Positions 23,902-32,682 of a stretch of 64,000 nucleotides of DNA are shown piece after piece. The notes under the pieces were generated by a model. The model saw only the letters and a list, made by a program, of their open reading frames with translations. It ran no database searches and had not been told where the DNA came from. The translations under genes and the position numbers were made by a program. Within the stretch, counting starts at the first letter, position 1, and each line of letters starts with the position of its first letter. Source of the stretch: Prochlorococcus sp. AG-449-G23 (GTDB lineage: Bacteria; Cyanobacteriota; Cyanobacteriia; PCC-6307; Cyanobiaceae); NCBI GenBank assembly GCA_003209585.1, contig QCQJ01000005.1, forward strand, positions 1 to 64,000. Direction: 5' to 3'.

Positions 23902-25245
23902 TTGGACTCAAAAATTTCTCAAAGAGAACAATGGACTAGTAAGCTAGGATTCATTCTCGCTGCTGCTGGTAGTGCAGTAGGTCTAGGCAACCTTTGGGGT
24001 TTTGCTTACAGAGCATCTCAAGGAGGTGGTGCTGCTTTTGTACTTTTATATATATTGATCGTTTTAATCGTATGTCTTCCGGTATTTGTTGCTGAAATGG
24101 CTTTAGGTAGAAACGCAATGGCCAGCACATTACTTGCACCCGTAAAGCTTGCAGGGAAAAATTGGTATCCATTAGGAATTCTTTTCTTCATAGCACCCTT
24201 GGGAATAGCATCATATTATTCAGTGATAATGGGATGGACAGCCGATACCTTATTCCATTCTTTATTTTTTGGATTACCGAAAAATTTAAATGAAGCGGAA
24301 ACCTTCTTTGGCTCAATTAGTAGTGGTAGCAGTGTTTTGTTGGGACACCTATTAAGCCTTGTACTCACAGCAATAATAGTCTCATCAGGCATAAAAAAAG
24401 GTATAGAAAAGGTCACAAGATATTTCATGCCAATCCTTTTCATAATTATTGTGATTCTTGTTTTTTGGGCTACTTCACTTTCAGGTGCATGGGAAGGATA
24501 TAAAACATTTCTACTTAAGTTTGATTTTGATGAATTAAGAAATCCTCAAACAATAAGAAACGCATTTACACAAGCATTCTTTTCATTAAGCTTAGGGATT
24601 GGGATTATGGTTACCTACGCATCCTATTTAAATAAAAAAAGTAATCTTCCAAAATTAAGTGTTGGAGTAGCATCATTAGATACTTTGGTTGGACTAATGG
24701 CTGGATTTATAACTTTCCCAATAGTTTTAACATTCGGTTTAAGTGACGCTATTTCTGAATCTACTGTTGGTGCTTTATTCATATCAATTCCAACAGGCCT
24801 AGGTTCATATGGTGCAGCAGGGAGAATTGTAGCTGTTGCATTTTTTGCACTAGCTTATATTGCAGCCATAACTTCATCTGTTTCATTATTAGAGGTACCA
24901 GTTTCCTCTTTAATGGATAAATTTGGCTTTAAAAGAGAGAAATCGGTTTGGTTGATAACTCTATTCCTGTTCTTAGCAGGCATTCCTTCTGCATTAAATT
25001 TAAATATTCTTGGAACAGTTGATTCGATTTTTGGAGGTGTGTTACTAATCTTTGGTGGATTCTTGGTTACTTTCTTTATGGGATGGGTAGTCCCTGGAAA
25101 GTTTAATGAAGAACTTAACGTTTCTAAAGTTGGAACAAAAACAACACGTTATTTGAAATTCATGACTAGATGGATTGCACCTCCAATTATTGGGTTCGGA
25201 CTATTTATTAGCGTGTTTGATTTACTAAAAGGCTGGGTAAGTTAA
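23902..25245 (+). CDS. Sodium-dependent transporter, NSS family
   Basis: 447 residues and about 11-12 helices, LeuT/MhsT-like. The family signature GSAVGLGNLWGFAYRASQGG lies at about 21-40 in helix 1, which binds sodium and substrate. The start is TTG. It probably imports an amino acid or related small amine by sodium symport across the inner membrane; the substrate cannot be read from sequence. No operon partner. Confidence 0.9.
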   Translation: MDSKISQREQWTSKLGFILAAAGSAVGLGNLWGFAYRASQGGGAAFVLLYILIVLIVCLPVFVAEMALGRNAMASTLLAPVKLAGKNWYPLGILFFIAPLGIASYYSVIMGWTADTLFHSLFFGLPKNLNEAETFFGSISSGSSVLLGHLLSLVLTAIIVSSGIKKGIEKVTRYFMPILFIIIVILVFWATSLSGAWEGYKTFLLKFDFDELRNPQTIRNAFTQAFFSLSLGIGIMVTYASYLNKKSNLPKLSVGVASLDTLVGLMAGFITFPIVLTFGLSDAISESTVGALFISIPTGLGSYGAAGRIVAVAFFALAYIAAITSSVSLLEVPVSSLMDKFGFKREKSVWLITLFLFLAGIPSALNLNILGTVDSIFGGVLLIFGGFLVTFFMGWVVPGKFNEELNVSKVGTKTTRYLKFMTRWIAPPIIGFGLFISVFDLLKGWVS

Positions 25246-25606
25246 AAATATATGAAAAATAACAGTGGGTAGGCAAAAAAGTTTGAGTTATTAAATTTCT
25301 TACATTTCTTTAGAAAATTTTTATCAAAATTAAAAAATATAATCAAAAAAAAGCAAGTATTAGTAATGACTTCTATTAAAAACTAAATATTATTAAAAAA
25401 TTACTTTTTAAATTTTTCAGATTCAGAAATTTTTTCCAATACAATAGATATACTCAAAACCTTTTTTTAAAAGTATTAAATTTTAACTTCTATTAAATCT
25501 CAAACGTATTGGCAAAAAACATCCCTAATAGAATCTATATAAAATACATTTGGGTATTTAATTTAAAGAAATTAGAACACCTTTAAGATAAGAATAGATA
25601 ACAAAT
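25246..25606. other. Intergenic stretch, nothing seen
   Basis: About 360 very AT-rich bases with poly-A and poly-T runs. No plausible frame, tRNA or strong hairpin found. Confidence 0.5.
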
Positions 25607-27313
25607 TTGATGTCATCCAAATCTGATTCATTAAAAGTAAAGCTTACAGAAAATTTTTCTGAATTTTCTCAACTATCAGATTATTCTTTTATGAATTCTC
25701 TTAAAGCAGATCCTCAATCAACAAAAGATGGAAATGATCATAATCCGCGATCAGTATATTCAGGACATTACGTACCAGTTGTTCCAACTGCTATTCCAGA
25801 ACCAGAATATATCTCCCATAGCAAAAAACTTTTTAAAGAGCTAAGACTAAGCTCAGATCTTACTAAAGACCAGAATTTTTGTCGTTTTTTCTCAGGTGAT
25901 ATTTCTGTTGCTAATTATCCAATGAGTCCTGTTGGTTGGGCAACAGGTTATGCATTATCAATTTACGGGACTGAATATACCCAGCAATGTCCCTTTGGCA
26001 CTGGCAATGGTTATGGAGATGGCAGAGCAATTTCTGTTTTTGAAGGTTTATTCAATGGGAAAAGAATGGAAATGCAACTTAAAGGAGGAGGTCCAACTCC
26101 ATACTGTCGTGGAGCAGATGGTAGAGCTGTCTTAAGGTCTAGCGTAAGAGAATTTCTTGCACAGGAATTGATGGATGCCTTGGGAATCCCTACCTCAAGA
26201 TCTTTAACACTTTATGTCTCACGTTCAGAAATAGTTAGAAGACCGTGGTATTCCAAAGGGTCAAAGTTTTTTGAACCTGACATCATGGTTGATAATCAAG
26301 CGGCAATTACAACGAGGGTAGCTCCATCTTTTTTACGTGTTGGCCAGATTGAACTTTTTGCAAGAAGAGTTCGCAATAATGCTCATGATGAGGCCCTCAA
26401 TGAACTAAAAATGATTGTTCAACATCTTATAGATAGGAACTATAAAAATGAAATTGAATTTGAAATTTCACTTGAAAGTAAGGTAATAAAACTGGCTTCT
26501 TTATATAGATCGAGACTTATATCTCTTGTAGCTAACTGGATGAGAGTTGGTTATTGTCAAGGCAACTTCAATAGCGATAATTGTGCTGCTGGAGGCTACA
26601 CCTTGGACTATGGACCCTTTGGATTCTGCGAATTATTTGATCCAAGATTTCAACCATGGACAGGTGGAGGTGAGCATTTCTCATTTTTTAACCAACCTTC
26701 TGCTGCGGAAATCAACTTTAAAACATTTTGTTCTTCTCTTAGTCCATTACTTTCAGAAAGGAAACAAAATCTTGAAAAGCTAGAACAAATCGAAAATGAT
26801 TTTTCGAAATTAATAAATAAGGAGTTGAAAAAAATGTGGGCAAACAAGATTGGTTTAGAACATTATCACGAAGGTCTTATTAATGAACTGTTTAATCTTA
26901 TGGTCATTTCAAAAGCAGATTATACAATTTTGTTCCGTAAACTCTCTGACATCCCTAATAAATCAGATTATCTAAAAGACAGTTTCTATTTACCAATTAA
27001 TGATGAGATCAATAGAAGATGGGAAGTATGGCTTAAAAATTGGCAAGCAATCTTGAAGAATGAGTCAAATTTTACAGCAAAATCTTCTTTAATGAAATCT
27101 CTTAACCCAGTCTATACTTGGCGCGAATGGATGGTCGTCGCCGCATATGAAGAAGCTGAAAAAGGTAATTACAACAAAATAAGAGAGTTGCAGGCTGTTT
27201 TTAGCAATCCATACAAAGAACAGCCTCCCGAAGTAGATCAAAAATATAATCGAATAAAGCCAAGGAAATTTTTTAATTATGGAGGAGTATCTCACTACAG
27301 CTGTTCTTCGTAA
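25607..27313 (+). CDS. selO: Protein AMPylase SelO-like
   Basis: 568 residues. SelO (YdiU) is a pseudokinase-fold enzyme that transfers AMP to Ser, Thr or Tyr. Visible motifs: GDGRAISVFEG, LKGGGPTPYCRGADGRAVLR (nucleotide-binding region, about 167-186), SSVREFLAQELMDALGIPT, and FNSDNCAAGG with DYGPFGF, where Asn and Asp provide metal binding. The usual C-terminal selenocysteine/cysteine site may correspond to HYSCSS at the end. The NSDNCAAGG wording differs from the more common NTDN-MS(I)LG, so this is a divergent branch. It probably acts in oxidative-stress redox control. Confidence 0.88.
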   Translation: MMSSKSDSLKVKLTENFSEFSQLSDYSFMNSLKADPQSTKDGNDHNPRSVYSGHYVPVVPTAIPEPEYISHSKKLFKELRLSSDLTKDQNFCRFFSGDISVANYPMSPVGWATGYALSIYGTEYTQQCPFGTGNGYGDGRAISVFEGLFNGKRMEMQLKGGGPTPYCRGADGRAVLRSSVREFLAQELMDALGIPTSRSLTLYVSRSEIVRRPWYSKGSKFFEPDIMVDNQAAITTRVAPSFLRVGQIELFARRVRNNAHDEALNELKMIVQHLIDRNYKNEIEFEISLESKVIKLASLYRSRLISLVANWMRVGYCQGNFNSDNCAAGGYTLDYGPFGFCELFDPRFQPWTGGGEHFSFFNQPSAAEINFKTFCSSLSPLLSERKQNLEKLEQIENDFSKLINKELKKMWANKIGLEHYHEGLINELFNLMVISKADYTILFRKLSDIPNKSDYLKDSFYLPINDEINRRWEVWLKNWQAILKNESNFTAKSSLMKSLNPVYTWREWMVVAAYEEAEKGNYNKIRELQAVFSNPYKEQPPEVDQKYNRIKPRKFFNYGGVSHYSCSS

Positions 27314-27421
27314 AAATTCAATTTTCAAAATATATAGATTATTATAGGTTTGATTTTAATAAGATATTTCTACTTAAATAAACAATTGGGGGGGTTGTGA
27401 AAACAAAAGAAAAGAACTAAT

Positions 27422-27583
27422 TTATTTTTTATATAACTTTTCTAGTTGCTTAATTTCCTCTCTTAAATCATTACCTCTCTTATTTAATTTATTATTTTTA
27501 TTTATTATTGGGATAATCCACCAAGCTTGAAGACCTAAAAAGATAAATACTAGAATCAATAATTCAAAAGTACCAGGCTGCAT
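27422..27583 (-). CDS. Small membrane protein
   Basis: 53 residues: MQPGTFELLILVFIFLGLQA begins a transmembrane helix, followed by AWWIIP and a basic/acidic amphipathic tail. Length and shape fit conserved small picocyanobacterial membrane proteins. Function unknown. Confidence 0.55.
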   Translation of the reverse strand: MQPGTFELLILVFIFLGLQAWWIIPIINKNNKLNKRGNDLREEIKQLEKLYKK

Positions 27584-27657
27584 TAGATAAATAAACCTTA
27601 TTTATTAATAGCATTATCCTAAAAGTTATTAAACATTCATGAGATTTTTAGATATTT

Positions 27658-27924
27658 CTAGGCTGCCCCTAATTCAATATTAAGTTCAATACCCTTTGAA
27701 ATAATTGCTTCTTTAAATTCAATAAGTTTGCAAATAATTCTTTGCTTCTCCTGATCAGTTTTATAAATATCCTCAACAACTTCCTGCATTGCAAGAGTTA
27801 CTTTTTGTAGTTTGATTTCTAAATCTTCCCTGTAATTCATAAGCTTAAAGAAATTACCTTTTTTATTAAAAAACAAAATAATTATTAGTAAATAAGTACT
27901 TAACCTTAAAAAGATTGACAGCAA
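27658..27924 (-). CDS. Helical hypothetical protein, start uncertain
   Basis: 88 residues if the first ATG is used, giving an N-terminal hydrophobic segment. An internal ATG (MNYREDLEIK) would give a 60-residue soluble helical protein (LQKVTLAMQEVVEDIYKTDQ), which looks more natural. Function unknown. Confidence 0.5.
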   Translation of the reverse strand: MLSIFLRLSTYLLIIILFFNKKGNFFKLMNYREDLEIKLQKVTLAMQEVVEDIYKTDQEKQRIICKLIEFKEAIISKGIELNIELGAA

Positions 27925-27989
27925 AACAAATAGGATATAACTTATAGTACAAACGTATTAATCCTCAACCAGCCAATTAAGGGTAAAGC

Positions 27990-28259
27990 ATGGAGCCTAA
28001 GTACTCATTTGGTTGCAGCACTAACAAGCCAAGCGGATGCCTATTAAATCCTGAAGGCAGTAGAATGATCTTTTTCGAAGAATGCAAAAATTCTGCTAAA
28101 CCATATTTTAAAATTTATACTCATCTTTTCTATACAAATCACCTTGGAGATCCTGGAGGGTACAAATCCTCTGAAAAACTAAACATAGATTTAGCCTGGG
28201 AAAAGTGGCACGAACTTCACCAAAAAGGGTGGACAGAAGTATCTCACAATTACGGATAA
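27990..28259 (+). CDS. DUF1651-like protein
   Basis: 89 residues. The C-terminal AWEKWHELHQKGWTEV matches the DUF1651 ending, and the N-terminal part carries two cysteines (FGCSTNKPSGCLL). More distant from the copies at 9732 and 8264. Function unknown. Confidence 0.65.
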   Translation: MEPKYSFGCSTNKPSGCLLNPEGSRMIFFEECKNSAKPYFKIYTHLFYTNHLGDPGGYKSSEKLNIDLAWEKWHELHQKGWTEVSHNYG

Positions 28260-28610
28260 GGGATTCCACCAAGAAAAAGCATTTATGTTTTATGAACTTA
28301 AGAGTTTCCCAAAATATGGAATTCGGTGTCAAAATAAATAATCAGTATTTATTGACACAAATATTATGAGGAAACATTAAATTGCCTAGAATCTCATAAT
28401 AATAAATGAATAAAAATAAATATGTAATATTAGTTAAATGATAAAAATTAAATAAGACTGGAAAACAAAAGGCAGAAAAAGATGGTCAGAAAATTTTAAG
28501 GGAAGAGAATAAAAAATATATTGATAAAACTTTTTTAAAAGAGAGCTTCTAATAAGTAAATTATTTGAATTATTAGATGCTTAAAAAGGTAATACTGATT
28601 CAGTAAAAAA
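28260..28610. other. Intergenic stretch with possible coding remnant
   Basis: About 350 bases. A short open frame near 28456-28550 (TGKQKAEKDGQKILREENKK) looks coding but has no start, so it may be a decayed gene. No other feature seen. Confidence 0.35.
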
Positions 28611-28628
28611 AGGGCTTAATAAAGCCCT
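28611..28628 (-). terminator. Terminator of the minus-strand hli
   Basis: AGGGCTT-AATA-AAGCCCT. On the minus strand it is followed by a run of seven T residues. It lies 23 bases after the hli stop. Confidence 0.85.
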
Positions 28629-28650
28629 AAAAAATATAAAAAGGATTTTA

Positions 28651-28779
28651 TTAGAATATTCCTGGAACAATTTGACCAGTAAAATAATAGGCTCCCACAA
28701 GAGCGAACATTCCAAGCATTGCAGCTTTACCGTTAAGCTTTTCAGCTTTTTCGGTCATGATTTTTTTTGCGAATTCCAT
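28651..28779 (-). CDS. hli: Short high-light-inducible protein
   Basis: 42 residues, essentially only the Hli helix: EKLNGKAAMLGMFALVGAYY then TGQIVPGIF. The chlorophyll-binding Glu and Asn are kept, but the usual Arg of NGR is Lys. It is divergent from the hli cluster at 29077 and has its own terminator. No clear HLR1 pair lies directly upstream. Confidence 0.9.
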   Translation of the reverse strand: MEFAKKIMTEKAEKLNGKAAMLGMFALVGAYYFTGQIVPGIF

Positions 28780-29025
28780 AATAAATTGAAATAGATTTGT
28801 ATTTACAAACTAATTATTCAATTTTTTAATGATGTAGTTTTCTTTACCAAATTAGTATCTCTTCAAAGATTTAAAAATAAATATTTAAATAACGAGTTGA
28901 TTTATTAGTTGGCGAATCAATAGGTAAAAAGTAGCAAGCCAAAAAACAAATATTAAATATCTGTGACGGTTATGGCACAGTTATGTAATAAATATCTTGA
29001 ATATAACTTAATTTAGGCTTAATAC

Positions 29026-29064
29026 TTTACATTTGTTAATAGTAGTGTTACATTAGTTAACAAT
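29026..29064 (+). promoter_or_regulatory. Two tandem HLR1-like boxes upstream of hli cluster 2
   Basis: TTTACATT-TG-TTAATAGT (29026-29043) and GTTACATT-AG-TTAACAAT (29047-29064), spaced 21 bases like those at 1599. The half-site layout is kept although several bases differ, which argues for selection. They end 12 bases before the start codon. Confidence 0.6.
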
Positions 29065-29076
29065 TATAAAACTTTA

Positions 29077-29283
29077 ATGGCTAATTCAAACGTTACTACC
29101 GAATCAGGAGGCAGACAGAATATGTTTCCTACTGAAACACGTCCTTACATAGATGAGTCTGTTTCATACGACAGCTACCCACAAAATGCAGAAAAAGTTA
29201 ATGGTCGTTGGGCAATGATTGGCTTAGTTGCTTTAGTAGGAGCTTACGTTTCAACTGGACAAATTATTCCTGGCATTTTTTAA
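29077..29283 (+). CDS. hli: High-light-inducible protein (cluster 2)
   Basis: 68 residues, nearly identical to 1653-1862 apart from conservative changes. Hli core KVNGRWAMIGLVALVGAYVS, then TGQIIPGIF. Stop and next start overlap (TAATG). Role as for the other Hli proteins: pigment binding and photosystem II protection in the thylakoid. Confidence 0.93.
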   Translation: MANSNVTTESGGRQNMFPTETRPYIDESVSYDSYPQNAEKVNGRWAMIGLVALVGAYVSTGQIIPGIF

Positions 29284-29543
29284 TGAGTCCACTTTTAGGT
29301 TTTTTAGCCGTAATTGTATTATTTACAGCCATCCTCGTTGCTTATTTAACCAAGCAATTTCAAAACGAAAATTCAAACTATTCATCTTCTAATCAAATGA
29401 AAAACACAAACACAAAAGTCAAAACAATCGAAAAAGAAAAAGTTGTTGCTGAAACTCTTAACGGCAGATTCGCAATGCTTGGATTAATTGCTGCTGTTGG
29501 AGCATACCTAACAACAGGTCAAATAATTCCTGGTTTCGTTTAA
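29283..29543 (+). CDS. hli: High-light-inducible protein with extra helix (cluster 2)
   Basis: 86 residues from the ATG overlapping the upstream stop. Two helices, with VVAETLNGRFAMLGLIAAVG and TTGQIIPGFV at the end. Paralogue of 1862-2122; changes cluster in the linker, and the Hli helix is invariant. Confidence 0.9.
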   Translation: MSPLLGFLAVIVLFTAILVAYLTKQFQNENSNYSSSNQMKNTNTKVKTIEKEKVVAETLNGRFAMLGLIAAVGAYLTTGQIIPGFV

Positions 29544-29578
29544 AAACCTATTATTTAACAATTCTACAAATCAGAAAA

Positions 29579-29707
29579 ATGGAAAATTCAAAAACAACTT
29601 ATTGGCAAAACGCCGAAAGAACTAATGGAAGAATGGCAATGATGGGCTTATTTGCATTAGTTGTAAATTATGGCTTATTCGGCTGGATAATCCCAGGAAT
29701 TTTTTAA
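29579..29707 (+). CDS. hli: Short high-light-inducible protein
   Basis: 42 residues: NAERTNGRMAMMGLFALVVN, then a WIIPGIF end. It keeps the Glu, Asn and Arg of the chlorophyll-binding core. Third hli of this operon; the first cluster lacks an equivalent. It resembles the C-terminal half of 7775-8029. Confidence 0.9.
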   Translation: MENSKTTYWQNAERTNGRMAMMGLFALVVNYGLFGWIIPGIF

Positions 29708-29708
29708 A

Positions 29709-29888
29709 ATGAATTTAGGCTTACTTTTTCTTAAAGTAAATACTTTAGGAGTTATAACTCTTTCTGAACTTGATTGGATAACAAACCATCAATCTGAATT
29801 TTCAAGGTTAGATATGGCTTTAGTTATTAAAATCGGCCGTCTTATGGATTCTGGAGTAGTGGAAATTGATAATAGATTGCCTGTTTAA
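29709..29888 (+). CDS. Small protein at the end of the hli operon
   Basis: 59 residues, one base after the hli stop. Mixed helix/strand composition with TLSELDWITNHQSEFSRLDM and KIGRLMDSGVVEIDNR. It has no membrane helix. The pattern resembles a small winged-helix-like or regulatory protein, but no family is recognised. Confidence 0.65.
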   Translation: MNLGLLFLKVNTLGVITLSELDWITNHQSEFSRLDMALVIKIGRLMDSGVVEIDNRLPV

Positions 29889-30110
29889 TTTTTAAAAATT
29901 GATCGTCATGAGTGTTTGTCAATAGGGATACTGACAAGCACTTCTTTTATGAGAAAAAAATATTTGTAAAGAAAAAAAATAAAAAAAGAGATTGTTTCTT
30001 AGCTAAAAACAATCTCTCGATTACCTAATTCTTACATGAAAATTTCAAGTAAGCTCTCAGAGCTTAACTGATTTATCTTTATAGTAAATACGAAAAAATA
30101 ATTTTGTTAT

Positions 30111-30326
30111 TTATCTTTTTAAACCACCTCTTTTTATCCATAGGAACCATGTAACCCAAATAGGTGGGAGAAATCTTATTAAAAAAGAAATTTTATATAT
30201 ATAAAATGGGGCATTTTCACTTTGAAATAAATTCATCAGAAAGGAAGATATAGTTACCCAGAGTAAAATTATTAATAGATTTGCTCCCAACAAAGCGAAC
30301 TTATTTTGTTTGAATATTTTTGGCAT
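30111..30326 (-). CDS. Two-helix membrane protein
   Basis: 71 residues with helices at about 10-30 and 44-63, basic at both ends (MPKIFKQNK, KRGGLKR). Function unknown. First of three minus-strand membrane proteins in this stretch. Confidence 0.55.
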   Translation of the reverse strand: MPKIFKQNKFALLGANLLIILLWVTISSFLMNLFQSENAPFYIYKISFLIRFLPPIWVTWFLWIKRGGLKR

Positions 30327-30384
30327 AAGGTAATTTTTTTATATTCTTAATTTTAAATACTCTCGGGAAATAAATTATACATTT

Positions 30385-30636
30385 TCAAAAAAACTTCAAA
30401 TTTAAAATCCATATCCAAATAAAAAAAGTACTAAATTTCAATCCCTCTCCAAATATCATTCCAAAAACAATAGGAGGAGAAAATATTAAAAAAAGAATAG
30501 AGAATAAACTAAATAAAGCAAATGAACCTCTTAGAAAAAAATTCTTTCTTTTTGTTCTTCTTAGATTTTTTAAGGTATTCCACTCCCATTCGATAACCCT
30601 ATAGAACTTTTCTGATAATAAAAAACAATACTTCAT
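30385..30636 (-). CDS. Hydrophobic membrane protein
   Basis: 83 residues. A basic, Trp-containing N-terminus (EWEWNTLKNLRRTKRKNFF) precedes two hydrophobic helices. Function unknown. Confidence 0.5.
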   Translation of the reverse strand: MKYCFLLSEKFYRVIEWEWNTLKNLRRTKRKNFFLRGSFALFSLFSILFLIFSPPIVFGMIFGEGLKFSTFFIWIWILNLKFF

Positions 30637-30689
30637 TAATATTATTAATTTCTATCGGCTTTTCTTATTTATAAAATTAATTTCACCTA

Positions 30690-30980
30690 TTAGCAATAAA
30701 CCTTATCCCCTTCTTCAGAAAGATAGTAAATTTTATTTTCTGAACTTACGAAGAAAGTTAATCCCTTATATTGTGATCTTTTAAATTTATCTAATCTAAG
30801 TTTGTGTAAATCCCAATTATCAGTACTTATGTCAGGATTAAATTCTTGTTCTTTTAATAAAGGTACATAAGTTGGAATAATTGTTGTTTTTTTTGCTGAC
30901 TTATTTTTTCGTTTTGAATAAAAAAGTAATAAAAATAAAAGTACAAAAAAAAGAATTAAGAATATATTTATCATTGTCAA
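30690..30980 (-). CDS. Membrane-anchored hypothetical protein
   Basis: 96 residues: an N-terminal helix (about 4-21), a basic stretch, then a soluble domain with SQYKGLTFFVSSENKIYYLS. The start may be either of two nearby ATG codons. Function unknown. Confidence 0.55.
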   Translation of the reverse strand: MTMINIFLILFFVLLFLLLFYSKRKNKSAKKTTIIPTYVPLLKEQEFNPDISTDNWDLHKLRLDKFKRSQYKGLTFFVSSENKIYYLSEEGDKVYC

Positions 30981-31118
30981 TTTTTCTAATTTGAAAAAAC
31001 TTTATTTTGGAGAATCAAGAACTTTTCACAATAAATTTCTTAGTAAGTAAAAAATCCTATTTTTATATTCTTGTATTTTTGAATACTTATCAAGGGGTTA
31101 CCTAAATCAGATTATAAA

Positions 31119-31280
31119 ATGAGTCGCATTTTCAACATGACTCAAAATTCCATGAATACTCCTTATGCAAAAAGAGTAGCTGAAAAATTTAGAGAGGCTC
31201 AAAACTATTTAAAAACTAATGGTTTTAGTAGATCAACTAAACATTTACTGGAAGATATTGAAAATTCTGTTGAAAAATAA
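31119..31280 (+). CDS. Small soluble helical protein
   Basis: 53 residues (47 if the in-frame ATG at 31137 is used). Helical: RVAEKFREAQNYLKTNG and STKHLLEDIENS. Its stop overlaps the next ATG (TAATG), which supports both genes. Confidence 0.6.
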   Translation: MSRIFNMTQNSMNTPYAKRVAEKFREAQNYLKTNGFSRSTKHLLEDIENSVEK

Positions 31281-31438
31281 TGCCAATACCCCCTCACTTA
31301 CCACAATTACAATATGGATACGATGATGGCTTTACAACCATTGTTTTTGGGTTAATAGGAAGTTGCTTAGGATGTATCTTTATTTTATTAATTTCATTTT
31401 TTGAATTTAAATTCAAAAAGCAAAATAGTAAGCCTTAA
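31280..31438 (+). CDS. Small membrane protein
   Basis: 52 residues: a Pro-rich start (PIPPHLPQLQYGYDDGF), one helix with two cysteines, and a basic tail. Coupled to the upstream gene. It converges on ychF with eight bases between the stops. Confidence 0.6.
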   Translation: MPIPPHLPQLQYGYDDGFTTIVFGLIGSCLGCIFILLISFFEFKFKKQNSKP

Positions 31439-31446
31439 GAGACTTA

Positions 31447-32538
31447 CTAAACATTAAATAAGAACTCCATTACATCACCTTCGTTAACAATATATTCCTT
31501 ACCTTCACTTCTTAAAAGGCCTTTAGTTTTTGCATTGGCAATTGAACCTGAATCAATTAAATTTTGATATGAAATAGTCTGAGCTCTTATAAATCCTTTT
31601 TCAAAATCAGTATGAATTACTCCTGCTGCCTGTGGCGCAGTCATCCCATCTTTTATTGTCCATGCTTTTGTCTCCTTTTCTCCGGTAGTGAAATAAGTTT
31701 TTAATCCCAATAATTTATATGTTGATCTAATTAAAGAACTTAATCCCCCTTCTTCTACTCCTAAGCCAATAAGGTAGTCTTTTTTATCTTCTGGTTCTAA
31801 CTCTATTAATTCAGATTCAACTTGCGCTGATATTTTAATACATTCTGTATTTTCATTGCTTGCAAAACTCTGAACTGTTGATGAAAAATCATTACCTTCA
31901 GCTAAATCATTTTCATTCAAATTTGTTGCATAAATAATTGGTTTAGCAGTAAGGAAGCCTAATTGCTTAATTATTAAATTTTCTTCTTCATTCAAAGATA
32001 TTGATCTAACTGAAAGGCCTTTCTCTAGCTCTTCTTCAATTTTTTCTAGTAAGGTGTCTTCTTTTGCTGCCTCTTTACTAGTTCTAACCTGTTTTTTAAT
32101 TCTTTCTCTTCTTTTTTGGAGTTGAGATAAATCAGCTAAATTCAATTCCAAATTAATTATCTCAATATCATCCAAGGGATCTACCTTTCCAGAAACATGA
32201 ATTACATCAATATCTTCAAAGCACCTTACAACATGAACTATTGCATCAACCTCCCTAATATTTGATAAAAATTTATTTCCCAAACCTTCGCCTTTACTAG
32301 CTCCTTTTACTAGTCCTGCGATATCTACAAATTCAATTTTTGTTGGGATAATATTTTGGCTAGAACTTAAATTACCTAAATCTTGCAACCTTTGATCTGG
32401 GACTGAAACTATGCCTTTATTAGGTTCTATAGTACAAAAGGGAAAATTAGCCGCTTGGGCCTTAGCATTTTCTACAAGTGCATTAAATAGAGTTGATTTT
32501 CCAACATTTGGTAATCCAATAATACCTGCTTTTAACAT
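31447..32538 (-). CDS. ychF: Redox-regulated ATPase/GTPase YchF
   Basis: 363 residues, full length. G1 GLPNVGKST (9-17), G3 DIAGLVKGASKGEGLG, and the NLNE motif in place of NKxD that marks preference for ATP. A central coiled-coil insert and a C-terminal TGS domain (ending MEFLFNV) complete the family layout. YchF binds ribosomes and responds to oxidative stress. It marks the left edge of the core region. Confidence 0.97.
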   Translation of the reverse strand: MLKAGIIGLPNVGKSTLFNALVENAKAQAANFPFCTIEPNKGIVSVPDQRLQDLGNLSSSQNIIPTKIEFVDIAGLVKGASKGEGLGNKFLSNIREVDAIVHVVRCFEDIDVIHVSGKVDPLDDIEIINLELNLADLSQLQKRRERIKKQVRTSKEAAKEDTLLEKIEEELEKGLSVRSISLNEEENLIIKQLGFLTAKPIIYATNLNENDLAEGNDFSSTVQSFASNENTECIKISAQVESELIELEPEDKKDYLIGLGVEEGGLSSLIRSTYKLLGLKTYFTTGEKETKAWTIKDGMTAPQAAGVIHTDFEKGFIRAQTISYQNLIDSGSIANAKTKGLLRSEGKEYIVNEGDVMEFLFNV

Positions 32539-32682
32539 TTGAAAAAACTTATGGAAAAATTATCAAGAAAACATCTTCTAGTAATATAGTATTTACTTAA
32601 CCAATCTTGGATAAGTTAATTATAATCGTCTTGATTATTTATTTAGTTCCTAAATATTCTCTACTTCTGCTTTTAAAAAGAA

